Source: Emiliania huxleyi CCMP1516 (lineage: Eukaryota; Haptophyta; Isochrysidales; Noelaerhabdaceae). Taken from it: a stretch of DNA of 64,000 bases. Positions 1-10,144 of this stretch are shown piece by piece (within the stretch, counting starts at the first letter, position 1; every line of letters starts with the position of its first letter). Made by a program: the position numbers and the translations under genes. The DNA lies in assembly GCF_000372725.1 (NCBI RefSeq), contig NW_005196528.1:191465-255464 (forward strand). The letters run 5' to 3'. The notes beneath the pieces are model-generated. The model was not told the origin of the DNA and did not search any database. It was given only the letters and a program-made list of their open reading frames with translations.

Positions 1-86
1 TTGGACGGGAGTCAGAGAGATGGGGCGGGGTGCCCTCCCTCACCTTGTAGGCGCCGACGGGCGAGGCATGGAAGTTCCGTGTAGTC

Positions 87-3000
87 ATGGCAGTCAGCGC
101 CTTGCGGCGCGCCGCCGCCGCCGACACCATTCTCGGCGGCAAGACGGGCACCCATGACGTCGCGAGACTTGAGGGGAAGGAGGGGCGGCTCCACGCCTCT
201 GCATCGCCCACCGGCCGCAAGGCGACCCCTCTGTCGCCCGCCATGACCCGGCGCGAGACGTCAATCGACATCTGGTCGCCGCAGTCGGACTCGTACTCAA
301 TGCACCAGTCAATGCACCAGTCGGCGCCCAACCTTCGTGGCGTGGCCGTGAGCCGCGAGTCGTCCGTGGCGTCGAGCCTCGGAGAGCCATCAGACGTTCG
401 TGGCGAAGGACGCGCGTCCGTGGCATCGAGCCTCGGAGAGCAGGAGACAGAGGCCCAACTCAAAGTCGGCGACGGACTTCAGGGGGTGCCACCCACGGAC
501 GTCTGTGGCGCGTCGGCCGGCGCCGCCGGCGCCGCCGGAGGAGGAACGCAGGGCGGCTTCTGCCGCGCATCGGTCGGGATCCAGATGCTGCACCGACCGC
601 CGCCGCCGCCGATGCTCTCGGGCGCCGCCGCCGCCGCCCGCGCCACGATGGCCTTGGGCTCGGACTTGGGCGCGCCGGAGCCCGCCGCGAGGCGCAGCGT
701 GGTGGCGCAAGAGGCCGCCTCCGAGCCCATCTCGCACCCCTCCTTCGCCGCCTGGAAGAAGCCGGGCGCGCCGCCTCGCATCCTCCCCCTCTCGCCCCCG
801 CACCGCAGCACTCCCGTTGCCCGCGCTTGTGTGTCCCCCCCTAGCCGCTCGTCACCTCTACATGCGCACCTCACAGCCTGGGACCACAGGCGATTTCCGC
901 AAGTCGATGTCCTTCGCGCCGGCCGGCGAGGTTGCGCCGAGCGGCGAGCTCATGCGTGCGCGCCAAATCTTCCTGAACTTGGTCAAGCAGTCGTATCATG
1001 AGCAGGTGCGCGACTCCCGCTCCGCAGTCACCCCCTCTCCGCTCTCCATCCCCCCCCCCCCCCCCCCAAACCACCACACGCTCGCTCGCCTCCGCCTCTG
1101 CCTCCATCATCGCCACCGCCACCGCCCTCGCTGCAGCTGGCGGAGGGCCTCCTCCCCGCCCGCTCGATCGCGGCTTTTGAGCTCTCCAACTCGGTCGACC
1201 GTCGCCGCCGACGGGCTCTCTACCAGAGATTGGCCGAGATGACGCAAGATGACCCGAGATTAGGTCGACGTCGCCGCCGACCGGCTCTACCTGCCGCTCA
1301 CCGACTGGACGACGCTGGTGGGAAGTCTCGAGATGCCTCTGCTGCCACGCGCGCTCGCCCGCCTCCTGTCGGACCAGAGCGAGGTGGGACACGCAAAGGC
1401 GGGGCCGGAGCCGGGGCCAGGCGAGCGGGGGGCAGGCCCCTCCTCCGAGGGCGGCGAGGAGCAGTTTGTCGAGGGCGGCCTCGGCGGCGGCGGCAGCGAC
1501 GACGTGCCGGCGACGACGGGCGGCGGAGCGAGCAGCAGCGCGGGCGGCGGGGCGGGGGCCAAAAGAGACGTGGTGCAGTTGTGGCGGCGGCTCAACGAGG
1601 AGGGCCGCACACGCTACACGCACCTCTCACACGCACACGCGCGCAAACACTCACTCACGCACGCACGCACGCACACGCACGCACGCACACGCACACACGC
1701 GCAGTCGCCTCCCCTCCCCGTAGGCGGTCCTGCCCGGCGTGCCCCGGAGCGAGGGCGAGGCGGCCGCCGCTCCACGCCCCGCCTCGCTCGACTCGTCGTC
1801 CTCCTCCTCCTCCCGCCCGTGGCTCTGCCTCTCGAGACCGCTGCGCCGCTGGCTTCGAAAGGAGCTGCCCCGGCACGACCTGCGCGCCGCTCCGATACCA
1901 GACGTAATCACGCGTTGATTGGACTGTCAATTAGGAGCTCCTCCGGTACGACCTGCACGCCTCCTATCTGGTGACCTGCTCCCCATGACGGCGCAGGGAG
2001 TCGGCAATGTATCTGGGACACATCTCGCGCAATCTCGCAATCAGGTGACGTGCTACATCACGGCGCACGAGTCGGCGCAGCAGGAGATGCGGTGGGCTGC
2101 CCCGAGATTCCCCGAGATTCCCCGAGATGATCCGAGGCCGCCCTCGAGATTTGCGCAGCAGGACAATGCGGCGGGCGTCCGTGGCACTACCTCCATGGTC
2201 CTGAGGGTGTGAATGCCTGGCAGGTGGGTGTTCGGCTCGCGCAAGGACTTTCTGCACGCCGAGGAGAAGAAGGTCGTCGCCGAGTCGAGAGCGTCGGTCG
2301 CGAGCGCGACCACCTTCCTGCGCGAGCTAGCCGCACTTCCGCCGCCCCCCGAGATCGCTGGAGATGACGCCGAGTCGTCCCGAGGTCAGGCGCGAGCTGG
2401 CGGCGCTGCCCGTGGGGCCAGTGCACACGCAGGCGAGGGACACTTCCTAGACACTTCCTAGACACTTCCTAGGCGCTGCCCGTGGGGCAAGTGCACACGC
2501 AGGCGAGGCGTTGTCTCCCCGGGGGAGAGCCACGACTCATGTCCACACATCAGAGTAGCTGGTCCAAGTATTCAGTTGGTCGAAGTAGTCGGCAGACGGG
2601 CCACGTGCACACCCGCGGGCTTCCCCCGCTCCCAGTACTCACCAAGGCAGTCCCGAAGAGGTCTTCTTGAGGCTCTTGGTGGGTGTAGCTAGCAGCCCGG
2701 CCCTTCCTCGCACGCAGGCGGGCTTCCGAGGCGGCCGCGGCGCGGTGCTGCTCAAGGAGGTTGCGACGCGGCAGCTGATCGCAGTCCTCCTCACCCGCGT
2801 CGAGCGCTTCATCGAGAGCATGTGCTCGCGCGCACCCACATGAGAATGAGGACGAGAGAACAAGAGTCACAATCCTCGTCATGATGACCGTCATCAGAAT
2901 CAGACTCGTGCTGTATTAGCTGAACATTAGCAACAGTGTAGTGACAATGACGACCTCAATAATAGGCGCTCGCACGGCGTCATCGATGCGGACGGCGCGG

Positions 3001-3720
3001 CCGAGCTTCTCCACGAGGTCAGGAAGTGTCTAGGAAGTGTCTAGGAAGTGTCTAGGAAGTGTCTAGGCGCGGCCGAGCTTCTCCACGAGGTCTCGCGCGA
3101 CCGCCACGCGCTGCACCGCAGGCAGAGCCGAGAGGGCCCGAGATTGCTCGAGAGTCACCCCGAGATTGACCGAGACGACCGCGGCGCGTCTCCTGTTCGT
3201 TAGCAGCGAATGAAGGAGAGGAGTTAGCCGTCGGCACACCACAGGCACACTCCCTCCCTCTGAGCGGGTCGGGGCTACTGTCGTGTGGGTAAGCTAGCAC
3301 GCAGTCGTGCGCGAGCAGGCACGTCGTCAAGCAGCTTATCCTCGCGACCCGAGATGATCCGAGATGATCCGAGATGATCCGAGATGAGCAGGCACGTCGT
3401 CAAGCAGCTCTCCCGCCCGCACGAGGGGCTCGAGCTAGAGGCGTGCGCGCGGGCGGTGCACGCCACGCAGGCGCTCGTGCGACGGCACAAGAAGGTGAGC
3501 TCTTCATAAACTCGAGTAGAGGGGGGCCGCGAGGGTTGCCCCCCCCCCCCCCCCCGCCGCCACCCGCCACCACGTGCGTGTGGACCAGTCTACCTCACCT
3601 GATACCTCATCCCTTGCCTAGGTGAGCTACGTCCACCCGACAAGCGGCGGCAGCGGGGCGGGCGGGAGCGGGGCGCGCCGCAAGGCGGGCCACGTCGAGC
3701 TCAAGGACGACGAGGTCTGA
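87..3720 (+). CDS. Na+/H+ exchanger-like protein, cytoplasmic tail (multi-exon; 5' end uncertain)
   Basis: A chain of + strand exons. The first (from 87) is Ser/Ala-rich. The next ends at 1005 with RQIFLNLVKQSYHEQ, then comes 1137-1193 (LAEGLLPARSIAAFELSNSVD) and 1264 onward (VDVAADRLYLPLTDW). This order matches the helical segment after the membrane domain of SOS1/NHE-type exchangers (FLN.VK..Y.....G.L...A...L..SVD.ALD...PL.DW). Later pieces fit the same tail: TTFLRELAALP near 2320, GVIDADGAAELLHEVSRDR near 2980-3105, a segment near 3390-3493, and a last exon 3622-3720 ending HVELKDDEV-stop. No transmembrane segments are visible, so the transport domain is presumably upstream of the window or absent. 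Small introns at 1006-1136, 1194-1263, 2403-2472, 2995-3066, 3319-3391 and 3494-3621 are inferred; several have GC donors and duplicated flanks. Family assignment rests on motif memory and is moderate; exon joins are approximate. Confidence 0.5.
1194..1263 (+). other. 70-nt intron bounded by duplicated exon sequence
   Basis: GT-AG intron. Its first ~28 nt (gtcgaccgtcgccgccgacg...) are a near copy of the first ~28 nt of the downstream exon at 1264 (gtcgacgtcgccgccgacc...). The rest is a degenerate ~11-nt GAGAT repeat ending in ATTAG. Removing it restores one continuous reading frame. Confidence 0.65.
2403..2472 (+). other. 70-nt GC-AG intron with 36-bp exon duplication and 11-mer filler
   Basis: The 36 bp at 2403-2438 recur at 2473-2508 with one mismatch. 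Between them lie three copies of the 11-mer gacacttccta. Excision from GC at 2403 to AG at 2472 leaves one exon copy. Confidence 0.6.
2995..3066 (+). other. 72-nt GC-AG intron with 26-bp exon duplication and 11-mer filler
   Basis: Bases 2995-3020 (gcgcggccgagcttctccac...) recur exactly at 3067-3092. The filler is four copies of aggaagtgtct, essentially the reverse complement of the filler at 2439-2472. Splicing restores the frame DADGAAELLHEVSRDR. Confidence 0.65.
3319..3391 (+). other. 73-nt GC-AG intron filled with GATCCGAGAT repeats
   Basis: The flanking copy gcacgtcgtcaagcagct occurs at 3319 and again at 3392. The filler consists of 10-nt gatccgagat units. It sits inside the exchanger-like gene, just before the segment reading SRHVVKQLSRPHEG. 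Confidence 0.55.
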
Positions 3721-4895
3721 CGCGGGCCTTCTCTGTTCTCGCGGGCGAGAAAAGACGCGTTGGGGCCAGCCCAGCCCCGGTGGATCTCTTGTCGCTCGGC
3801 ACTCGCCAGTAGCGCTGCCGCCACAACGTCTTCGTCGTTGAGGGCGATCTAAGTGAACGATTACCGTGTTAGTACACGGCCCTATCGTATCCTCTGGTGG
3901 GTAGCGCTCTCGGATCATGTGCCAATTGAATTTCATGAGACTTGAGGGCTAGAGAGTGAACCACCAGGGAGCCTCAGTGTCAGAGAGCCACGGTGCTCAC
4001 TTGAGCTGCTCAACATCTGCGCGCCGGCCGGCTTGCCGATGCCGTGCGCCGGAGACGTGGGGTCTGAGATGGAGTTGTTGTTTGGGGTCTGTGTGAGGCG
4101 TTCTTCCTCCTTCCTGCAGTGTGCAGAGAAGCGCCGGAGCCGGGCTAAATCGTCGCCAGGGATGTCGACAGCGATCAGCGTACAGCGGACGCCCCGAGTG
4201 TCTTTTATTTCTTTTTTTGCGTCTCCGTGGGGAGGTTTGAAAGAGATTTTTAGCAATACCAAACATTTTGTTGTTGAGGTTTGAGGGAGGACGGAGGAGG
4301 GAGAAGGTCAAGACCAAAAAGAAAGAAGAACAATCGTAGGGAGGGATGGGACTAAGGCAAGTCCGAAAGAAAGAATTTTACCAGAAAACTCCCTCGCGCC
4401 TCGCACGACACTAGCTAGGCTTGATTTTTGATTGTAGATCGATTGATGGGAAGGCGAAACACAGTCCGACCAACGACTGGGACACCAACGCGGTATGGGT
4501 GGACGCAAGACGGGCGATGACGGTCACACAGGAGCGTGCGTCACACAGAACCACAAGACAAGAAAGACACTCAGTCAACGTCACAATCAACGTGGCTGCC
4601 ACACATCCTGAGCGAACTTCCCTAGTCACCCGCGGCCGGACTCCATCCGGCACGCGTCGCTGGGCGCTCAGAGCCGCGTCCCCTGCTCGCCACCCCGACG
4701 CTTGCCCGAGTCTAACAAAAGAGAGAAAGAAAGAATTCTTAAAATACAAGCCTCTCTCACAGCACACTGGCACGACAAGGGCGCGGACTGGCGCGGACTG
4801 GCACACACACCGGCTCAAAGAAAGAAAACCCCACGCGAGCTGTCTCAAAGCCGAACAACCCGAGCCGAGGCGGCACCCACAGAACGCGTAAAGAT
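3721..4895. other. Intergenic region with promoter-proximal repeat copies
   Basis: No convincing coding region between the exchanger-like stop and the pseudouridine synthase start. It holds a GAAAG-rich stretch with gggagggatggga at 4339-4351. At ~4478-4507 there is a reverse-oriented copy of a dispersed sequence (gacaccaacgcggtatgggt) also seen at 7957-8018 and 35046-35090. The DNA is less GC-rich than the genes. Confidence 0.6.
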
Positions 4896-6537
4896 ATGGT
4901 TCGCCTCGACCACGCGCTGCGTGCCTGGGCCACCGCTTCCAGCGAGCACAGCGTGCCGCTCAAGCAGGCGCAGCAGCGCATCCGAAGGGGCGAGGTCAGC
5001 GTGGACGGAACCGTGGTCACCGAGCCGCGGCACCAGGTCGTGCCTGGCGTGGAGTCGATCGCGTGCGACGGCTCTCCCGTGCCCGCGGGCGAGCACAGCT
5101 TCTGCCTCATGCACAAGCCGCCCGGCTACATCTGCCAGCGCCACCCGCGAGACCCGTCGGTGTACGACCTCGTGCCGGAGCACCTGCGCCGTCCCGACCT
5201 CGCCGCGTGCGGGCGGCTCGACCGCGACACGACGGGGATGCTGCTGTTTGCGACGGACGGGGGCGTGCAGAGCCTGCTGCTGCACCCCACCTCGCGCGTG
5301 TGGAAAGAGTACACGGCACCCTGCAGGAGGAGGGCGGCTCGAGTCACGCATTCGCATGCTCCACGCCCAGAGCCCGTGGTGAGTAGGCCGTCCTGCAAGA
5401 GGACTGCTCGGCGCTCCGTCCGGGCGCGCAGGCCGCGTTCGAGGCGGGCATGCAGCTCGCGGACGGGTTGCAGTGTGCTCCTGCCGGGCTCGAGGCCGTG
5501 GGCGCAAGCACAGTGCGCGTGCGCGTGCACGAGGGCCACTTCCACCAGGCGGAGAGATTCTTGTCCGGGTGTGTGCACACACATGGTGTTGGATCTGACG
5601 CAGGGCTGACGAGCCAGGTGAAGCGGATGCTCGCCGAGGTGGGAGGGACGGTCAAGGTGCGAGATGGGCCGAGACTAGCCGAGATCTAGCCGAGATCTAG
5701 CCGAGATGAGCCGCGACGAGACAGTGTCAGCCGAGGTACACCCGAGATTAGCCGACATCGGCCGTGTTTGCCGAGGTGCAGCCGAGATAAGCCGAGATCA
5801 GCCGAGATTGTCTCCGCAGGAGGTGAGTTTTGGGCCCTGGATTAATCTCAGTTGCATCTCGCGCAGACCGGAGCCGCCTCCCACTCAGGCGCTGCACCGG
5901 GACGCGTTTGGAGCGCCGTCTGATGGGGACGTGGGCTACGGATGTGACCGGCGTCTCCTCACAGCCCAAGTGTGAGCAGGAGCGCTGTCTGACGGCGACC
6001 TGCCCGTGGGCGCCATGCGCACACTCACCGAGGCCGAGGCGCGCGCGCTGCCCGGCGCGCCGCCGCTCGGTGTGGTGGCGCTTCACACCTCCCCTTTAAT
6101 TACGCGTGGCGCCTTTCCTTTAGGAACGTTGCCGCCCGCTAGCCGGCTGCGGGGTGCGGCATTTCCTGTGATGCGTCTCGTTTCTTTCCTAGGCACATCC
6201 TGCTGCTGGACCGGCTGTGGAGAGATGCAGACACCTCTCTTGATTAGGCTGGCCGCCTTTCTGTGTAGGCATGCTGCCGCTGGACCGGCTGGGCGCACGC
6301 CCGGCTGCCGAGGCGGGAAGGCCGGCGGGGAGGCGGGCCGGGGCCGGGCTGGGGAGGGAGGGGGCGGCGGAGAGCGGGAGCGCCGGAAGCGGGAGCAGCC
6401 GCCCGTGTGCAGCGACCACAGCAGGTACAGGCACGGGGACACGTGAAGGCTTGGAGCGATCGGTGGCAGCGGAAGGTGCCAGTCCGAGAAAGGCGCCGCG
6501 AATTGACCAGCCGGAGAGGTCGGTGTGCAAAACTTGA
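4896..6537 (+). CDS. Pseudouridine synthase, RsuA/RluB family
   Basis: Predicted to isomerise uridine to pseudouridine in rRNA; organellar versus cytosolic location cannot be judged because no clear transit peptide precedes MVRLDHALRAWA. The N-terminal S4 RNA-binding domain (QRIRRGEVSVDGTVV) is followed by the catalytic loop GRLDRDTTGMLLFATDGG with the nucleophile Asp, then the canonical C-terminal EGHFHQ-VKRML...VKALHRDAFGALSDGDLPVGAMRTLT. Exons inferred from the family alignment: 4896-5315, 5387-5548, 5618-5656, 5889-5910, 5980 onward. Introns 5316-5386 and 5549-5617 have GC donors, 5657-5888 has GT, and 5911-5979 appears to have a GA donor. Most carry duplicated flanks. The last exon is uncertain: the family match ends near 6060, and a 3' exon after the acceptor near 6268 would end at 6537. 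Family call is very secure. Confidence 0.92.
5657..5888 (+). other. GT-AG intron filled with CCGAGAT repeats
   Basis: Lies between VGGTVK and ALHRDAFG of the pseudouridine synthase. It contains about a dozen degenerate 10-12-nt units built on gccgagat(t/c/g)a. Confidence 0.75.
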
Positions 6538-6702
6538 GAGTCAGAGATGCTCCCAGAGAGCTGTATTTGTGAATATCAAATTTAGTGCGAGCGGGCTGCG
6601 ACGCGCGCGCTCGAGCGAGGCGCGCGCGCGGCGGGGTTGCCACCTCCTTGGCCCCACTTTCTTTTTACCAAGTGTACATGTGACAGAGTGCAGACTCAGG
6701 TG

Positions 6703-7103
6703 TTACATAGACGCATCACACAGCATCTGCCGCAGCGCCTCTATCTGCTGTTTGAGCAGCACGTTTTGCGCCGCGAGCGCCTGCGGTGCGCGCGGGACGG
6801 GCGGCACGGGTGAGAAGTGCTGCGACGCGACGTCGCTCTGTCGATGGCGGGTCCACGGCTGTTGCTGGCGGCGCTCGCCTCGCGGAGCTCGCGCCGCTCT
6901 CTCCGAAGCTGTGTGATCTGCGACTCCTCGGCGTCGAGCTCGGCCGCTGCCGCAGCAACCTCGGACCAGCAGCGCTCGAACTCGGTGTGCATGGCGCTCA
7001 CGCGCTGTGTGCTGGTAGCGGAGGACGTTTCTCTCAGGGCGGCGAACAGGGCCTCCGCCGAGGCGACGGCGTTGTCGATGCTGGAAAGCGTGAAGGCCGC
7101 CAT
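6703..7103 (-). CDS. Small coiled-coil protein
   Basis: Minus-strand gene starting MAAFTLSSIDNAVASAEALF at 7103. Residues ~20-75 form heptad-rich helix (ELDAEESQITQLRRERREL). A second helical exon in another frame reads LAAQNVLLKQQIEALRQML and ends at 6703, a leucine-zipper-like C-terminus, so a short intron is inferred near 6800-6870. Total is roughly 125-130 aa. The pattern suggests a small subunit of a coiled-coil complex (Mediator- or kinetochore-like), but I recognise no specific family. A (TTTC)n plus CCCATCCCTCCC promoter-proximal repeat lies just upstream of the start (7141-7194). Confidence 0.5.
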
Positions 7104-7249
7104 GGAAAATTTTTACCCCCGCGCCCTCCTGGGTCTGTTTACTTTCTTTCTTTCTTTTTCTTGCCCTATACCGTCCTCCCATCCCTCCCTTGGGTTGTAC
7201 GCGATTCTTTCTTTTTTCTTGCCCTATACGTGAGGGGAATCCCGCCTGC

Positions 7250-7620
7250 CGCCAGATCACATTGGTGACGAGGGCGCCACCGCGATCGCCGAGGCTCTGT
7301 GCAGGGCAACGCGGTGCTGAAAACGTGCAACCTCCGCCGCAACAACATCGGGGACGAGGGCGCCACGGCGATCGGCGAGGCGCTGCGCGGCAACACGGGA
7401 TCGGGGTGCTGAAAAGCATCGACCTCTACGGCATTCCCGACCTCTCTACGGCAAAACGCCGCGCCCCCCGGTCGACGAGGACGGGTTCGAGACGGTCGCG
7501 CCGCGGCGGCGACGTCGCGGCTCTACGGGAGAAGGGAGTGATTCGAGATGCGGTGAGCGGGGGCGGGAAGGGTTCGAGCTCAAGGTGTGAGTGGACTCTG
7601 AGTGTTGTCTGAGTGAGAGT
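7250..7620 (+). pseudogene. Frameshifted leucine-rich-repeat (NLRC3/ribonuclease-inhibitor type) fragment
   Basis: Two LRR units are visible: HIGDEGATAIAEALCR at ~7254 and NIGDEGATAIGEALRGN at ~7347, followed by VLKSIDLYG near 7405. Each transition needs a frame change: the first frame stops at TGA just after the first repeat, and the second stops after RGNTGSGC. Without frameshifts or missing introns it cannot be one ORF. No start or flanking exons seen. Best read as a decayed fragment of the large algal LRR family. Confidence 0.6.
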
Positions 7621-7639
7621 TGTCAGTTGACGTCGCATG

Positions 7640-8072
7640 AAATCGGACCTGCTGAGAGGTCTATTGTATCTTGTAGCGCAGCGGTTGCGTTTTCTTTTTT
7701 ACAGTCGAATTCGTTATCTTACGTTTTCAGCAGGGGGGGGCCAGGGCCGAGCCTCGGGCCGCTGTGACCGAATGTGAGCAGGGACCAGGGTGTGTGTGTG
7801 ACTGTGTGTGACCTCGACTACCACGAGCGAGTGCGGTCTCTTGTGAGTTTGTGTGTGTCGCTCTCGAGCCACGACTCGACTCTTGAGGCTCGAGAGGCGA
7901 CAGGCGTGTCGGTGTGAGTGGCCTGAGTCGTGTCATCTTTTCGTCCGCTCGCACTTCCACCCATACGCATACCGCGTTGGTGTCCAGTCCAAGCGCAAGC
8001 CTGGCTGTTCTTCGCCTTCCATATAATGCAATTTGAATACCTATCCCCACACCAGGTCACACGCCACACTGT
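7640..8072. other. Intergenic, dispersed repeat copy
   Basis: No gene seen. Bases ~7840-8018 form a copy of a dispersed family (tgtgtcgctc...ccgcgttggtgtccagtcc...cctggctgttcttc) shared with ~34990-35090 and, inverted, with ~4478-4570. Confidence 0.5.
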
Positions 8073-9512
8073 TCACCCACTCGGTCTCCGCCGCCTCCCG
8101 GCGGCCCTAGCGGCGGCCAGCCGACGCGCGCGCGGCGAGGTCGCGGGGTCGCGCGCTCGGCGCGCTCTCTGCCCTCTCTCACTGTTGGCGCTGCTTCGGG
8201 GCGGCTCCTGGGCGTCCTGCTTCGCCCCATCCGGCCCGACGGGCGCCTCGCGCTCGAAGACGCACAGGGTCTCAAGGTGGTTGGCGCCGAGGAAGAGGAC
8301 GTGGGCCTCTGCCCGCTGCCGCCGCACGCGCCAGCCGCTCGCGAGCAGCGCGTCCGCGTCGCGCACCAGCGCGGGGAAGCCGCACGAGATGTAGGCGAGC
8401 GTGCCGAGCGACGCGCACGGGCCGTCGGCGCGCGCGTCGCAGAGCGCGGCGAGCAGCGCGTCGTCGAGCCCCTTGCGCGGCGGGTCGACGACGGCGACGT
8501 CGGCGCCGCGCGCGTCGTCGAGGCGCTCCGCGGCGCCGCCGACGGCGTACGTGACGCGCGCACGCTCGCCCTTGGGCAGCAGGTCGCGCGAGGCCTCAAA
8601 GGCGGCGTACGGCGGGTTGAGGTCCGAGCAGCGCACCCACGCGACGGAGGGCGCGAGCGAGAGGCCGAGGACGCCGACGCCGGCGTACCACTCGACTACG
8701 CGGCTACCCGCGGGCACGGCCCGCCGCAGCGCGCCCACGATCGCGTCGAAGGCGTACAGGTTGGCCTGCCGGAAGACCCACGGCGGTAGGACAAAGGCTG
8801 CGCCCGACGGGAAGCGCTCGACCAGGCAGCCATCGCGGCCGGCGTCGCGGTCGCCGTCGCCGGCGCCGCCGCCGAGGCCTCGCGGGTCGCGCGCGTGCAG
8901 CAGCTGCCACGCGTCGGGCTCGTAGCTCAGAATGTTGTTGACGCTCGTCGGATTCAGGTTGACCCAGATCGAGTGCCACCGCGGCGCGCGCAGCCGCCAC
9001 AGGCGCAGCGCAAACTGCGCGAGCGCGGGATCGGCGGCGAGTGAAGGCGCGTTCGCGACGAGCGTGAGCTGCACGGTGTCGCTCGACCGCTCGACGCTGA
9101 GCTGCAGGTAGCGCAGCGTGCCACGCAGCGAGCTCTCATCGTACGCGCTCAGCTCCGCGGAGGCTCGCAGCTCGCCGGCGACGGCGGCGACGGCGTCGTT
9201 GATCAACGGATGGTGCGGCAGGTAGCAGCGCTCGTCAGCCTCGCACGGCACCACCTCGTGCGTCCCGGCCTTGAACATGCCGACCATCGCCGCGCCATCG
9301 GGGCCGGCGCGCACCGCGATCCGCGACGACGTGCGCGAACCGGGCGTCGCCGTCGATCCGAGCCGCAGCTCGACGCCGCGCTCGGCGAGCTGCGCCGTGG
9401 CCTCGGCGAGCAGCCCCGGCACGGCGCTCATCGAACAACATCGCGAGGTGCGCGCCACGCACGACGCAGCAGAGAGCGCCGACGCCGCGAGGCCGATCGA
9501 GAGCGCGTGCAT
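8073..9512 (-). CDS. RNA (uracil-5-)-methyltransferase family protein, TrmA/RumA-like
   Basis: SAM-dependent methyltransferase predicted to make 5-methyluridine in tRNA or rRNA. An intronless ORF of ~480 aa from ATG at 9512; an upstream in-frame ATG at 9635 would add a Pro-rich stretch. The N-terminus MHALSIGLAASALSAASCVA resembles a signal or transit peptide, so an organellar location is possible. Visible motifs: SAM-binding motif EWYAGVGVLGLSL, motif IV VDPPRKGLDDALL, and the catalytic-Cys motif YISCGFPALVRDA. A FRQANLYAFDAIVGAL segment precedes the SAM motif, as in this family. The basic C-terminal tail after CVFERE is low complexity. Lack of introns contrasts with neighbouring genes. Confidence 0.85.
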   Translation of the reverse strand: MHALSIGLAASALSAASCVARTSRCCSMSAVPGLLAEATAQLAERGVELRLGSTATPGSRTSSRIAVRAGPDGAAMVGMFKAGTHEVVPCEADERCYLPHHPLINDAVAAVAGELRASAELSAYDESSLRGTLRYLQLSVERSSDTVQLTLVANAPSLAADPALAQFALRLWRLRAPRWHSIWVNLNPTSVNNILSYEPDAWQLLHARDPRGLGGGAGDGDRDAGRDGCLVERFPSGAAFVLPPWVFRQANLYAFDAIVGALRRAVPAGSRVVEWYAGVGVLGLSLAPSVAWVRCSDLNPPYAAFEASRDLLPKGERARVTYAVGGAAERLDDARGADVAVVDPPRKGLDDALLAALCDARADGPCASLGTLAYISCGFPALVRDADALLASGWRVRRQRAEAHVLFLGANHLETLCVFEREAPVGPDGAKQDAQEPPRSSANSERGQRARRARDPATSPRARRLAAARAAGRRRRPSG

Positions 9513-9592
9513 GATCGCGCTGGAGCGCCTCCGCTCTCTCGCCTCCTCGCCTCCTCGAGGTCTCGGGGGGGGGGGGGGCGGGGGGTGTGATA

Positions 9593-9716
9593 GTTCGATC
9601 CTCCCCAGAGTCGAACTGGCAGCCACTCGCACCAAGGAGGCGAGGTGTGGCTACGTGACCCAGAAAAGGCCAGAGTCGGGAGCAACCCTCGCGGTGGGTC
9701 GCTCATATACTCAACA
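9593..9716. repeat. 124-bp dispersed repeat, copy 1
   Basis: Nearly identical (about one difference) to 9924-10047. Its core is gttcgatcctccccagagtc, with gtggctacgtgacccagaaa further on. A diverged reverse-oriented relative (agtggctgccagttcgagac) occurs at ~11518-11562. Confidence 0.75.
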
Positions 9717-9923
9717 CGCCCCCACGACACAGCACGAGGTTGATGCTGCTGTATGTCCGATACCGCCGTGTTTCGAGGTAGGGCAGAGGTTCCGGGACGC
9801 GAGTTCCCCCGGGTTACCTTGGGCACTATTTTCGATCTTTTTCGTAGCTCACACGAAGGGACTCAAATCTTCGCAGACCGCCGTCGACTTGGGAGATCTC
9901 ACCGGAGGTACCCCATGTTGATG

Positions 9924-10047
9924 GTTCGATCCTCCCCAGAGTCGAACTGGCAGCCACTCGCACCAAGGAGGCGAGGTGTGGCTACGTGACCCAGAAAAGG
10001 CCAGAGTCAGGAGCAACCCTCGCGGTGGGTCGCTCATATACTCAACA
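9924..10047. repeat. 124-bp dispersed repeat, copy 2
   Basis: Direct duplicate of 9593-9716, ~330 bp downstream. No ORF or RNA gene recognised in it; it lacks correctly spaced tRNA A and B boxes. Confidence 0.75.
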
Positions 10048-10144
10048 GGAGGGGGGGACGACTGGAGAATTCAGAATGGTTCTTTCTCCTCCGCTCTCTC
10101 GGCCGGCACGAGAATTGTTCTTTTTAATTTTCTTTCGCGTTTCG

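Noticed and set aside
1..97. Minus-strand first exon MTTRNFHASPVGAYK followed by a GT donor
   Set aside because: The reading is possible, but only 15 codons are visible and it overlaps the + strand start at 87. Not enough to call a gene.
4896..6537. Bacterial origin of the window (RsuA, TrmA-like, endonuclease III, cyanophycinase)
   Set aside because: These families look bacterial, but most are split by spliceosomal introns and sit beside ATG2, TFIIIC, TMEM16 and SLC35. No operons or Shine-Dalgarno sites are seen.
9593..10047. tRNA genes (gttcgatcc / agttcgactc B-box-like sequence)
   Set aside because: No A box at correct spacing, no acceptor-stem pairing and no cloverleaf could be drawn.
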